DNA from: Clostridium thermopalmarium DSM 5974
GTDB taxonomy: Bacteria; Bacillota; Clostridia; Clostridiales; Clostridiaceae
Direction of reading: 5' to 3'
NCBI RefSeq assembly: GCF_002995795.1
Contig: NZ_PVXN01000053.1
Coordinates: 248,001-312,000, forward strand
DNA length: 64,000 nt
Shown: one piece after another, positions 46,056 to 54,558 of the stretch
Layout of the letters: every line of letters begins with the position of its first letter
How positions within the stretch are numbered: position 1 is the first letter of the stretch
Notes under the pieces: model-generated
The model's input: the letters and a program-made list of their open reading frames with translations, nothing else
Database searches by the model: none
Told to the model about the DNA's origin: nothing
Made by a program: the position numbers and the translations under genes

Positions 46056-47158
46056 TGCTTAGAATTGTAAAAAAAGGTGAGATATATAAGAAAGATAGCA
46101 TAAAAATAAAAGCTATAGCTATAGTTCTTTCGCTTATAGTAGTAGGAATTTTTATATTCAGCTTAGGACTAAATCCTCTCAAAGTATATACTTCTATGAT
46201 AGAAGGGGCTTTTGGCTCTGAATATAAAATTAAACAAACTATTATAAAAGCAATTCCTCTTTTGATAACTGCATTAGGAATATCTATAGCTTTTAAAATG
46301 CAGTTTCAAAATATAGGAGGAGAAGGACAGATAATAATGGGAGCTTTTGCTGCATCCTGCTTTGCTTTAAATTTTCATAATCTCCCTAAACCTGTCTTAT
46401 TGATTATTATGGCAGTATCTGCGATGATTGCCGGCGGACTTTGGGCTATAATTCCAGCTTTTTTGAAAATTAAGTGGGGAACTAACGAAACTATAGTTAC
46501 TTTAATGATGAACTATATAGCTCTAAATTGGATTACATTTCTACAATTTGATTTATGGAAGGATCCAAATGCAGGAGGATTCCCAAGAATTGCGTCCTTT
46601 AATGATAATGCTATACTTCCAAAGGTATTTGGAGTTCACATTGGATGGATAATTGCTATAGTTCTCACAATAGTCACATATATATTTATGAAATATTCTA
46701 AAAAAGGTTATGAAATAAGCGTTCTTGGAGAAAGCGAAAGTACTGCTAAATATGCAGGAATAAATATTAAAGAGACCATAATCACTGCGGTATTTATAAG
46801 TGGAGGGTTATGCGGACTTGTAGGTATGATTCAAGCTTCAGCCGTAAGTAATACTCTATCAGTTGAGGTTACAGGCGGAGTTGGATTTACTGCAATAATA
46901 ATAAGCTGGCTTGCATCATTAAGTGCTCCTATAATATTTATAACATCCATACTCTTTGCAGCTTTAGTTCAAGGAGGAACATATATTCAAGTAGCTTTTG
47001 GAATACCTTCAGCTGCAGCATCAGTACTTCAAGGAACTATATTGTTCTTTGTATTAGGCAGTGAGTTTTTTATAAAATACAGTGTAATTTTTCATAAGCA
47101 TAATAAGATAAGAAGTCGTAGTAAGGTTTTGAAGGAGGCAGGAGAATGGATTCAATAG
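46055..47158 (+). CDS. Nucleoside ABC transporter permease, subunit 1
   Basis: A 367-residue inner-membrane subunit of the BPD_transp_2 family (NupP-like) with about eight to ten hydrophobic segments. Visible: IKQTIIKAIPLLITALGISI, FKMQFQNIGGEGQIIMGAFA and WGTNETIVTLMMNYIALNW. The start shares one base with the ATPase stop and follows GAGGAGG, so the genes are coupled. It ends overlapping the second permease gene by 13 bases. Confidence 0.93.
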   Translation: MLRIVKKGEIYKKDSIKIKAIAIVLSLIVVGIFIFSLGLNPLKVYTSMIEGAFGSEYKIKQTIIKAIPLLITALGISIAFKMQFQNIGGEGQIIMGAFAASCFALNFHNLPKPVLLIIMAVSAMIAGGLWAIIPAFLKIKWGTNETIVTLMMNYIALNWITFLQFDLWKDPNAGGFPRIASFNDNAILPKVFGVHIGWIIAIVLTIVTYIFMKYSKKGYEISVLGESESTAKYAGINIKETIITAVFISGGLCGLVGMIQASAVSNTLSVEVTGGVGFTAIIISWLASLSAPIIFITSILFAALVQGGTYIQVAFGIPSAAASVLQGTILFFVLGSEFFIKYSVIFHKHNKIRSRSKVLKEAGEWIQ

Positions 47159-48087
47159 TCATATTTCTAAGTGCTGCTGTTGTCGCAGGAACTCCTCTTC
47201 TTTTTGCCACCTTAGGTGAAATACTTACAGAAAAAGTAGGTAATTTGAACCTAGGTGTTGAAGGGATGATGCTTATGGGAGCTGTCATGGGATTTTTACT
47301 TGCATTTAAGACAGGCAATCTGATGTTTGCGGTAATCGGAGCAGCTGCAGCAGGAGCATTTGGGGCTTTAATATACGCTTTTTTAACTATAGGATTAAGG
47401 GCTAATCAAGTTGTATCTGGACTTGCATTAACTATATTTGGTACAGGCTTTTCAAGTGTAATAGGTCAGTCTGCACAGTTAATAGGGGAGAAGGTACCTA
47501 ATACTATAGATAGATTTTTTGATGTTCTTCCTGTTCCTGGATTAAACAATATACCTTTTATAGGACCTATATTTTTTAATCATGATCCATTTGTTTATTT
47601 AGGTTATATATTATCTATAATATTAGGAATATATTTGTATAATACAAATAAAGGATTAAATTTAAGGGCTGTTGGAGAAAATCCTGCCTGTGCAGATGTT
47701 GCTAGTATTAATGTAAATTTATATAAGTATATAAATGTGCTTATTGGTGGAGCACTATGCGGACTTGGGGGGGCTTATCTATCTTTAGTATATATTCCTA
47801 CATGGCAAGAAAACGTAACTGCAGGAAGGGGCTGGATTGCAGTTGCGCTTGTAATCTTTGCGGCTTGGAATCCATATAAAGCTATATTTGGGGCTTATCT
47901 CTTTGGTGGATTGAGTATAGTTGCTTTTAGATTTGAAATATTAACAAGATATATACCTCAATATTTTATAGATATGCTTCCGTATTTAGTTACTATAATT
48001 GTATTAGTTGTGGTATCTATGAGAAAAAATAAGAAAAATTTAGCACCTATGGCATTGGGAAATGCTTACTTCAGAGAAGAAAGATAA
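47146..48087 (+). CDS. Nucleoside ABC transporter permease, subunit 2
   Basis: A 313-residue partner permease (NupQ-like). It has LTEKVGNLNLGVEGMMLMGA, GLRANQVVSGLALTIFGTGF and LNLRAVGENPACADVASINV, the usual signature of the second nucleoside permease. Overlaps the preceding gene by 13 bases and starts after GGCAGGAGA. Last gene of the xpt-transporter operon; a 15-bp hairpin follows. Confidence 0.93.
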   Translation: MDSIVIFLSAAVVAGTPLLFATLGEILTEKVGNLNLGVEGMMLMGAVMGFLLAFKTGNLMFAVIGAAAAGAFGALIYAFLTIGLRANQVVSGLALTIFGTGFSSVIGQSAQLIGEKVPNTIDRFFDVLPVPGLNNIPFIGPIFFNHDPFVYLGYILSIILGIYLYNTNKGLNLRAVGENPACADVASINVNLYKYINVLIGGALCGLGGAYLSLVYIPTWQENVTAGRGWIAVALVIFAAWNPYKAIFGAYLFGGLSIVAFRFEILTRYIPQYFIDMLPYLVTIIVLVVVSMRKNKKNLAPMALGNAYFREER

Positions 48088-48121
48088 TGTGAGAAAATTG
48101 CGTTGTAATTTTCTCACATTA
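48085..48121. terminator. Hairpin terminator of the xpt-nucleoside transporter operon
   Basis: TAATGTGAGAAAATT (48085-48099) pairs perfectly with AATTTTCTCACATTA (48107-48121). Confidence 0.65.
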
Positions 48122-48158
48122 ATTATTTTGCATATAAAGCATAAAATATAAGCTTAAT

Positions 48159-48224
48159 AGCAAGTTGGTATAAAACTTGCTATTAAATTTTTTGGAGTTA
48201 TTTATAGATAACTTCAAAAAATTT
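48159..48224 (+). other. Two consecutive hairpins in the MaoC-gene leader
   Basis: TAGCAAGTT/AACTTGCTA (48158-48183) is followed by a 17-bp stem: AAATTTTTTGGAGTTAT (48185-48201) with ATAACTTCAAAAAATTT (48208-48224), one G-U. The second ends 15-20 bases before the MaoC start codon, just ahead of its ribosome site. The first, with its T-run, could terminate; the second could tune translation or protect the mRNA 5' end. Confidence 0.5.
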
Positions 48225-48243
48225 GCATAAGGTGGGGTTTTAA

Positions 48244-48666
48244 ATGATAGGAAAGACTATTGATCAAATCCAAATCGGAGATAAGGCTTCATTCACTAAA
48301 ACTATGTCAGAAACTGACGTATATTTATTCGGAGGAATTTCAGGAGATTTAAATCCTGCACATTTTGACCAAGTTGCTTCTGAAAAAACTATGTTTAAAG
48401 GAAGAATCTGTCACGGCATGTTAGTTTCTAGCTTAATTTCAACAGTACTTGGTATGTATCTTCCAGGACCAGGAACAATATACATGAGCCAAGAGTTAAG
48501 ATTTGTTGCTCCAGTAAGAATGGGAGATACAGTTACTGCAGAAGCAGAAGTTATTGAAAAAAATGTAGAAAAAAACAGATTAGTTCTTAAGACAACTGTA
48601 ACAAATCAAGACGGCAAAGTTGTTATAGAAGGCAAAGCAAAGGTTATGCCTCCTAAAGCAGTATAA
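48244..48666 (+). CDS. MaoC-family (R)-specific enoyl-CoA hydratase
   Basis: A 140-residue hot-dog fold hydratase of the PhaJ/MaoC group that interconverts crotonyl-CoA-type enoyl-CoAs and (R)-3-hydroxyacyl-CoAs. The catalytic Asp/His loop is intact in GGISGDLNPAHFD and is followed by GRICHGMLVSSLIS. AAGGTGGGG precedes ATG 48244. Monocistronic with a terminator. The adjoining CoA-transferase and GntP permease suggest a shared (R)-hydroxyacid/acyl-CoA pathway. Confidence 0.92.
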   Translation: MIGKTIDQIQIGDKASFTKTMSETDVYLFGGISGDLNPAHFDQVASEKTMFKGRICHGMLVSSLISTVLGMYLPGPGTIYMSQELRFVAPVRMGDTVTAEAEVIEKNVEKNRLVLKTTVTNQDGKVVIEGKAKVMPPKAV

Positions 48667-48686
48667 GGAAGCTGCTAAATGAGGTT

Positions 48687-48726
48687 TAAGGCAACTATAC
48701 TTTTAAGTGTAGTTGCCTTATTTTTG
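48687..48726 (+). terminator. Terminator of the MaoC gene
   Basis: TAAGGCAACTATACTT (48687-48702) pairs with AAGTGTAGTTGCCTTA (48705-48720), one G-U, then TTTTT. Confidence 0.85.
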
Positions 48727-48878
48727 TGGCATTATAATAATGAATTTAAGAACTATATCTGTTAAAATATTAGAATAACAAACAAAATTCGACTTGCTTG
48801 TGGTTCTTATTCTATTTAAAATTTAATCTAATTTGCTTAACAGATGAAAGTTAGATTTGTTTAAAGGGGGTAGCAAAT

Positions 48879-50597
48879 ATGAAAGGATTTTATATTGGTA
48901 ATAATTCCGATATAATGCAAGTTATAAATGATAACATAAATATCGGAATTATTATTGTAAGTTTTGACAAAAAGGTTATAAAAATTAATAATTCAGCTAA
49001 AAAAATTCTTAAATTAAAAAGTAAAGAGCTGAAAAATCGATCTATTACAGAAGTATTTCCAGAATTAGATGTTGATAGGGTCATATACTCAGGTTCAAAA
49101 GAGAAAGGAGTAAGGATACAGCGCAAAGGTAAGGAATTAATAGTTGACAAGTTACCGTTATCAATTGAAAAAGAAAGTATAGGTGCTATTGTTCTTATCT
49201 ATGATAATACTGACTATAAAAGCGTATTAGAAGAATTAAATAAAGAAAGAAACGTAAGAGAAATACTAAATACTATATTAGAAATTGTGTATGATGGGAT
49301 TACTGTAGTAGATTCAAATGGGATCATTATCATGATAAGTAAAGCTTATGCTGAATTTTTAGAAGTGGATAGGGAAGCTGCAATAGGTAAACATGTTACA
49401 GAGGTTATAGAAAATACAAGAATGCATATTGTAGCAAAAACAGGAATAGCAGAGGTAGCTCAACTGCAAAAAATCAAAGGAAGATATATGATAGCCACAA
49501 GAATTCCTATAATAAAAGAAGGTAAAGTTCAAGGAGCTGTGGGTAAGGTTTTATTTAGAAATATTAAGGACTTTAACTCTTTGTATAAAAAAGTGCGGAA
49601 AATAGAAAAAGATGCCGAAATGTACGGTGGTTATGTGAAGGAAAGTAATACTGCTACTTATTCCTTCAGCAATATAATTGGGAATAGTAAGAAACTAGAA
49701 GAAGCGAAAAATATAGCAAGAAAAGCAGCATTAACAAACTCTAATGTCCTCTTGAAGGGAGAGAGTGGAACCGGAAAAGAACTCTTTGCTCATGCAATTC
49801 ATAATGCTAGTGATCGAGCTCATGAAAATTTTGTTAAGGTAAATTGTGCTGCTATACCAATGGATTTATTGGAATCTGAGCTTTTTGGCTATGAGAAGGG
49901 TTCTTTTACTGGAGCTAATAAAGAAGGGAAAATTGGTAAATTTGAATTAGCAGATGGAGGGACTATTTTCTTAGATGAAATAGGAGATATGCCATTACAT
50001 ATGCAAGTAAAGCTTTTAAGAGTTCTTCAGGAGAAGGAAGTTGAGAGGATTGGCTCTGTAGTTACGAAACACATAGATATTAGAGTCGTGGCAGCAACAA
50101 ACAGAAATTTAGAGGATATGATTAAGTCGGGGGAGTTTAGAGAAGATTTGTATTATAGACTTAATGTGGTTACCATAAATATACCTCCTCTCAGAGAAAG
50201 ACCGGAGGATATAGTTACTCTTACATCTTTTTTGATAGATAAAATTTGCAATAAGCTGGATAAAAAAATTAGCGGAATTAGCAGTAAAGCTATGAATTAT
50301 ATGAAAAAGTATAGATGGGAAGGAAATGTACGACAACTTGAAAATGTATTAGAAAGAGCAATAAATATAGTAGAGTATGGTGGAGAAATAGGGTTAGAGC
50401 ATTTACCTCAAGATATAATGGAGAATATAATTGAAAAACCTATAGAAAAGCTGGAAGATACCTTGAACAAAGCTGAAAAAGAAGCTATATTAGATGCTTT
50501 ACGCGTATTTAATGGCAATAAAACTAAGGTAGCTAAAGCTTTGAATATAAGTAGAACTACCTTATATGAAAAGATGACTAAGCACAATATACAATAA
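48879..50597 (+). CDS. Sigma-54-dependent transcriptional activator with PAS sensors
   Basis: A 572-residue enhancer-binding protein. Two N-terminal PAS domains (about 10-110 and 125-240; the second has [16 protein letters not shown]), a central AAA+ module with Walker [16 protein letters not shown], the sigma-54 contact loop as GSFTGA (usual GAFTGA with Ser), Walker [14 protein letters not shown] and the R finger region [18 protein letters not shown] Fis-type HTH ([20 protein letters not shown]) ends it. AAAGGGGGTAG precedes the ATG. A -24/-12 promoter with three upstream repeats lies just downstream, so it very probably activates the CoA-transferase gene. Confidence 0.95.
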   Translation: MKGFYIGNNSDIMQVINDNINIGIIIVSFDKKVIKINNSAKKILKLKSKELKNRSITEVFPELDVDRVIYSGSKEKGVRIQRKGKELIVDKLPLSIEKESIGAIVLIYDNTDYKSVLEELNKERNVREILNTILEIVYDGITVVDSNGIIIMISKAYAEFLEVDREAAIGKHVTEVIENTRMHIVAKTGIAEVAQLQKIKGRYMIATRIPIIKEGKVQGAVGKVLFRNIKDFNSLYKKVRKIEKDAEMYGGYVKESNTATYSFSNIIGNSKKLEEAKNIARKAALTNSNVLLKGESGTGKELFAHAIHNASDRAHENFVKVNCAAIPMDLLESELFGYEKGSFTGANKEGKIGKFELADGGTIFLDEIGDMPLHMQVKLLRVLQEKEVERIGSVVTKHIDIRVVAATNRNLEDMIKSGEFREDLYYRLNVVTINIPPLRERPEDIVTLTSFLIDKICNKLDKKISGISSKAMNYMKKYRWEGNVRQLENVLERAINIVEYGGEIGLEHLPQDIMENIIEKPIEKLEDTLNKAEKEAILDALRVFNGNKTKVAKALNISRTTLYEKMTKHNIQ

Positions 50598-50675
50598 AAC
50601 AGAATTGTGTAGTAAAATCATAATTTACGAAATTTTATGAAATATGCAATTTAAAAATCAATATAAACATTAAAA

Positions 50676-50778
50676 TGTACGAAAAACCTTACATGAAAAC
50701 GACTATAAAAAAGTGGGGTGTACGGAAAACACTACACTTTTTGTTTTAAAATCGATGTAATGTACGAAAACCTTTACA
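50676..50778 (+). promoter_or_regulatory. Array of three 18-bp enhancer (UAS) sites
   Basis: Three copies of TGTACGRAAAMCNYTACA, each a TGTA-N10-TACA dyad, lie at 50676-50693, 50719-50736 and 50761-50778. They start 43 and 42 bases apart, about four helical turns, placing all on one DNA face. The nearest is about 80 bases from the -24 element. Placement fits binding sites of the adjacent sigma-54 activator. Confidence 0.8.
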
Positions 50779-50860
50779 AAGATAAAACTTATATTGGATT
50801 ATATTACAAAAATACTAAGTGAAATTGGCATTTTAGATAAAAATAAGGTTGCAATATTTT

Positions 50861-50876
50861 TGGCACGGTAATTGCT
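50861..50876 (+). promoter_or_regulatory. Sigma-54 (-24/-12) promoter
   Basis: TTGGCACGGTAATTGCTT (50860-50877) has GG at 50862-50863 and GC at 50874-50875, exactly ten bases between them, an essentially perfect match to TGGCACG-N4-TTGC. Transcription should start near 50887, 39 bases before the CoA-transferase start codon. Confidence 0.93.
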
Positions 50877-50925
50877 TTATGAATAAGTGACTACTAAAAA
50901 TATTATTAAAGGAGGGGAAAAGGAA

Positions 50926-52476
50926 GTGGCTTCAAAGGTAAAAACTATGGAAGAAGCTATTGCAATGATTAAGGATGGCGATATGGTTGCTGTATCTGGT
51001 TTCCTAGGCGCTGTACATCCAGAGGGTATAACTGCTGCAATAGAAGAAAAGTTCTTAAAAGAAGGATCGCCAAAGAACTTAGGATTAGTTTATGCAGCAG
51101 GTCAAGGTGACTCAAAGAATAAAGGCTTAAACCACTTAGGACATGAGGGCTTAGTAGCAAAAGTAATAGGTGGCCATTGGGGACTTGCTCCAAAGCTTCA
51201 AAAGTTAGCATTAGAAAACAAGATAGAAGCTTACAACTTACCACAGGGTACAATATCTCAATTAATGAGAGACATTGCAGCTGGTAAAATAGGAACAATC
51301 ACTCATGTAGGTTTGAAGACGTTTGTTGATCCACGTCTTGAGGGTGGAAAATTAAACGAAAAAACTACTGAGGATATAGTTAAGGTTGTCAATATAGAAG
51401 GACAAGAAAGATTATTATATAAAACTTTCCCAATAGATGTGGCTTTGCTTAGAGGAAGCTATGCTGACGAAAGGGGAAATGTTTCACTTGAAAAAGAGGT
51501 TGCTACATTAGAAGTTTTATCAATGGCTCAGGCAGCTAAAAATTCTGGTGGAAAAGTTATTGTTCAAGTTAATAAGATAGTTAAAAATGGTTCGTTAGAT
51601 CCAAAACAAGTTAAGATACCTGGAATATATGTGGATGCTATAGTTGTTGTTGGAGAAGGAGAATGTTCATGGCAAACATTTGGTGAACCATTTAAGCCAG
51701 AATATTGTGGAGAAGTTACTATTCCGTTAAGTGACATAGAACCAGTAGAATTGACTGAAAGAAAGCTTATTGCAAGAAGAGCTGCTATGGAATTACCTAA
51801 AGATGCAGTTGTAAATTTAGGTATAGGAGTTCCAGAAATGGTAGCTATGGTAGCTAATGAAGAAGGAATTGGCGATAGCATGACTTTGACTGTTGAAGCA
51901 GGTCCAGTAGGAGGAGTACCTCTAGGTGGATTAAACTTTGGTGGATCAATTAATGCAGAAGCTGTATTAGATCAAGCATATCAGTTTGACTTCTATGATG
52001 GAGGCGGACTTGATGTAGCATTCTTAGGACTTGCACAATGCGATATTAAAGGAAATATCAATGTAAGTAAGTTCGGTCCAAAGATTGCAGGATGTGGCGG
52101 ATTCATAAATATCACGCAAAATGCTAAGAAAGTTGTATACTGCGGAACATTTACTGCAGGTGGATTAGAAGTTAAAGCTGAAGACGGCAAATTAGTTATC
52201 GTAAAAGAAGGAAAAGTTAAGAAGTTCATACCAGAAGTTGAACAAGTTACATTCAGCGGAGACTATGCTAAAGAAATAGGACAACCTGTCCTATATATTA
52301 CAGAAAGAGCTGTATTTGAATTAAGAGAAGAAGGATTAGTTCTTACTGAAATAGCACCAGGAATAGATCTTCAAAAAGATGTGTTAGACCAAATGGGATT
52401 TGCACCAATAGTTGCTGAAGATCTTAAATTAATGGATGAAAGAATATTTAGAGATGAACTAATGGGACTTAATTAA
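50926..52476 (+). CDS. Acyl-CoA:acetate/propionate CoA-transferase (fused alpha-beta)
   Basis: A 516-residue family I CoA-transferase with both halves in one chain, as in YdiF/propionate CoA-transferase. The nucleophile is Glu324 in LTVEAGPVGGVP (family ExG). The N-terminal half carries VSGFLGAVHPEGI and GHWGLAPKLQKLA, the C-terminal half GCGGFINITQNAKKVVYCGT. The start GTG 50926 follows AAAGGAGGGG; the 13 codons upstream overlap the predicted transcription start. It probably activates a short-chain acid or hydroxyacid with CoA from acetyl-CoA, under sigma-54 control. Confidence 0.94.
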   Translation: MASKVKTMEEAIAMIKDGDMVAVSGFLGAVHPEGITAAIEEKFLKEGSPKNLGLVYAAGQGDSKNKGLNHLGHEGLVAKVIGGHWGLAPKLQKLALENKIEAYNLPQGTISQLMRDIAAGKIGTITHVGLKTFVDPRLEGGKLNEKTTEDIVKVVNIEGQERLLYKTFPIDVALLRGSYADERGNVSLEKEVATLEVLSMAQAAKNSGGKVIVQVNKIVKNGSLDPKQVKIPGIYVDAIVVVGEGECSWQTFGEPFKPEYCGEVTIPLSDIEPVELTERKLIARRAAMELPKDAVVNLGIGVPEMVAMVANEEGIGDSMTLTVEAGPVGGVPLGGLNFGGSINAEAVLDQAYQFDFYDGGGLDVAFLGLAQCDIKGNINVSKFGPKIAGCGGFINITQNAKKVVYCGTFTAGGLEVKAEDGKLVIVKEGKVKKFIPEVEQVTFSGDYAKEIGQPVLYITERAVFELREEGLVLTEIAPGIDLQKDVLDQMGFAPIVAEDLKLMDERIFRDELMGLN

Positions 52477-52580
52477 ATAGTGTTTGAATTTAAATTAATT
52501 ATGAAATTAAATATAAAAATAAGTTTTAAACTTATTAAATATAAAAATGAGTTTTAAGCTTAATAATATACCCTACTTTC
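52477..52580. repeat. Two near-identical palindromic repeats
   Basis: ATAAGTTTTAAACTTAT (near 52521) and, about 32 bases on, a close copy ATGAGTTTTAAGCTTA, each within the sequence ATATAAAAAT-RAGTTTTAA. Each can fold on itself. They follow the CoA-transferase stop and could act as terminator or mRNA-stabilising elements. Confidence 0.4.
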
Positions 52581-52639
52581 ACTAAAACATTATAGTCTAA
52601 ACTCCATAATAAGTTAATGGATTTAAATTAAAGAAGTAA

Positions 52640-52790
52640 AGATAAAAAACACATACCCCCATGATAAATAAAATAGAGACAAATAAAATGAGACAAAACT
52701 TACAAACCCCAATAATAAAAGTAAAGACAAAACTCACACAACCCATAGTAAAGTAAACCTCACACAACCCCATAATAATGTAACCAGTGA
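52640..52790. repeat. Degenerate tandem repeats, strand-biased (A/C-rich)
   Basis: About 150 bases almost free of G on the plus strand contain three or more imperfect units of roughly 30 bases built on AAGACAAAACTCACACAACC (AGACAAAACTTACAAACCCC, AAACCTCACACAACCCC). The minus strand is open across the array but has no ribosome binding site and would encode a hydrophobic Cys/Phe/Val repeat, so I regard it as non-coding. Confidence 0.5.
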
Positions 52791-52810
52791 TCAATTATTG
52801 ATATACAAAA

Positions 52811-52849
52811 TTAGTTTTCTTAGGAGAAGCAATTCTCCTAGAAAACTAA
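52811..52849 (+). other. Strong hairpin before the GntP permease gene
   Basis: TTAGTTTTCTTAGGAGAA (52811-52828) pairs with TTCTCCTAGAAAACTAA (52833-52849) around GCAA, a stable tetraloop type. There is no T-run. It sits 38 bases before the permease ATG and could separate the permease message from the CoA-transferase or shape its leader. Confidence 0.6.
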
Positions 52850-52886
52850 ATATTACAAAATAAACTTATGAAAGGAAGATGAATTA

Positions 52887-54269
52887 ATGTTAGGAGTTAT
52901 TGGAGTTATACTTTCGCTTGCACTATTGATGTACCTTGCTTATAGAGGTATAACAGTGCTTATTCTTGCACCGATTTTGGCATTATTAGCAGCATTATTA
53001 AATGGTGGAGTGCCTTTAATGGCAACGTATACAGAAGTGTTTATGCAGGCGTTTGCTGGATATGCTAAGTCTTATTTCCCTATATTCTTGCTAGGAGCTA
53101 TATTTGGTAAGATTATGGATGATTCAGGTTCAGCTAAAGCAATTGCTCATGCTATTGCTAACAAACTAGGTAAAGATAAAGCAATACTAGCAGTTGTATT
53201 ATCTTGCGGTATATTAACATACGGTGGAGTTTCATTATTCGTTGTTGCGTTTGCAGTATTTCCAATAGCAATGCAATTATTTAAAGAAGCTGATATTCCA
53301 AAGAGATTAATACCTGGAGCTATCGCATTAGGATCATTTACATTTACTATGACAGCGTTACCAGGAACACCACAAATACAAAACGCTATACCAATGCCAT
53401 TCTTTAGTACTAATGCTTATGCTGCACCAGTATTAGGTATTATTGGTGGTCTATGTATGTTTGGTGGTGGTATGACATGGTTAACAATAAGAGCTAAAAA
53501 AGCTGCAGCAGCTGGAGAAGGTTATGGAAATCACCCAGGAGAAAAAATTAACAGTTTAGATGAAAGTAATTTACCATCATTAGGATTAGCAATATTACCA
53601 ATAATATTAGTTTTAGCTATTAACTTTATATTATCAAAATTCGTTTTTGTAGCAGGTAGATATAATGGTGACTACCTAAAAGGAGAACCATATTTAACTG
53701 AATTATCAAAGGTTTCTGGTACTTGGAGCTTAATTATAGCACTTGTTATAGGAATTATATTTACTATAGTATTTAACTTAAAGAGATTTGATGCTAAAAA
53801 GAGCGTTAATGATGGTGCAATTGGTTCACTTCTTGCAATTATCAATACATCTTCAGAGGTTGGATATGGAAATGTTATTCAGCTATTAGCTGGATTTGCT
53901 ATCATAAAAGGAGCAATCCTTGGAATTTCAAACAATCCTATAATTTCAGAAGCTATATCTGTTAACGTACTTGCTGGTATAACTGGTTCTTCATCAGGTG
54001 GTATGAGTATAGCACTTGGAGTGTTAGGACAACAATATATGGACATGGCTATACAACAAGGAATAAATCCACAAGTACTTCATAGAATAGCAACAATGGC
54101 TAGTGGTGGTCTTGACTCACTTCCACACAATGGAGCAGTTATAACATTGCTTACAATCTGTGGAATGACACATAAAGAATCTTATGCTGATATAGGTATG
54201 GTTTCAGTTATAATTCCTGTATTATCAACTATAGTAGCAATTATATTTGCCGTTATGGGAGTTGTTTAA
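52887..54269 (+). CDS. GntP-family organic acid permease
   Basis: A 460-residue transporter of the gluconate:H+ symporter (GntP) family with about 12 hydrophobic segments: GVILSLALLMYLAYRGITVL, FLLGAIFGKIMDDSGSAKAI, GILTYGGVSLFVVAFAVFP, and MASGGLDSLPHNGAVITLL near the C-terminus. Members move gluconate, hydroxybutyrate and other acids. Next to a CoA-transferase and MaoC hydratase, a short-chain or 3-hydroxy acid is the likelier substrate (inference). GAAAGGAAGATG precedes ATG 52887. Probably read through from, or co-regulated with, the sigma-54 promoter. Confidence 0.93.
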   Translation: MLGVIGVILSLALLMYLAYRGITVLILAPILALLAALLNGGVPLMATYTEVFMQAFAGYAKSYFPIFLLGAIFGKIMDDSGSAKAIAHAIANKLGKDKAILAVVLSCGILTYGGVSLFVVAFAVFPIAMQLFKEADIPKRLIPGAIALGSFTFTMTALPGTPQIQNAIPMPFFSTNAYAAPVLGIIGGLCMFGGGMTWLTIRAKKAAAAGEGYGNHPGEKINSLDESNLPSLGLAILPIILVLAINFILSKFVFVAGRYNGDYLKGEPYLTELSKVSGTWSLIIALVIGIIFTIVFNLKRFDAKKSVNDGAIGSLLAIINTSSEVGYGNVIQLLAGFAIIKGAILGISNNPIISEAISVNVLAGITGSSSGGMSIALGVLGQQYMDMAIQQGINPQVLHRIATMASGGLDSLPHNGAVITLLTICGMTHKESYADIGMVSVIIPVLSTIVAIIFAVMGVV

Positions 54270-54347
54270 TAAAAAGCATATTTCCAATAAAATTATAATT
54301 CAATGTCAATTAAAGATTTTGTAAAATAATAATTTCACATTTTTCTA

Positions 54348-54376
54348 TTGATTTTATAGTTTATTTATGTTAAAAT
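54348..54376 (+). promoter_or_regulatory. Promoter of the pyr operon
   Basis: TTGATT (54348-54353), 17 bases, TAAAAT (54371-54376). A start near 54383 gives a 175-base leader to pyrB. Confidence 0.6.
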
Positions 54377-54391
54377 TAATCAAAAGTCAAT

Positions 54392-54512
54392 AGAATGCCT
54401 TTAATTTGGTACGAGATACCGAGAAGGATGAATGTGAAATGGATACAATAGTTTATTGTGAGTTTAATATAGTTGTATTTTCATGCCTTCTCGTATACGA
54501 GAAGGCATTTTT
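54392..54512 (+). promoter_or_regulatory. Transcription attenuator in the pyrB leader
   Basis: A perfect terminator ATGCCTTCTCG (54483-54493) with CGAGAAGGCAT (54498-54508) and a T-run lies 47 bases before pyrB. Upstream, CCGAGAAGG (54419-54427) duplicates the 3' arm and can pair with CCTTCTCG as antiterminator. ATGCCTT (54393-54399) duplicates the 5' arm and could capture the antiterminator. I do not recognise a PyrR-binding consensus. Confidence 0.65.
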
Positions 54513-54558
54513 ATATACCTTTAAAATTAGTTCAGAGAGACTAAGAAGGGAGATAATT

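Noticed and set aside
52597-52794. 65-codon minus-strand frame across the CoA-transferase/permease gap
   Set aside because: No ribosome binding site, and its hydrophobic Cys/Phe/Val composition is simply the complement of the A/C-rich repeat array.
54383-54482. PyrR-binding loop in the pyrB leader
   Set aside because: The GGTACGAGATACC hairpin is suggestive, but the sequence does not match the PyrR consensus I know well enough to call.
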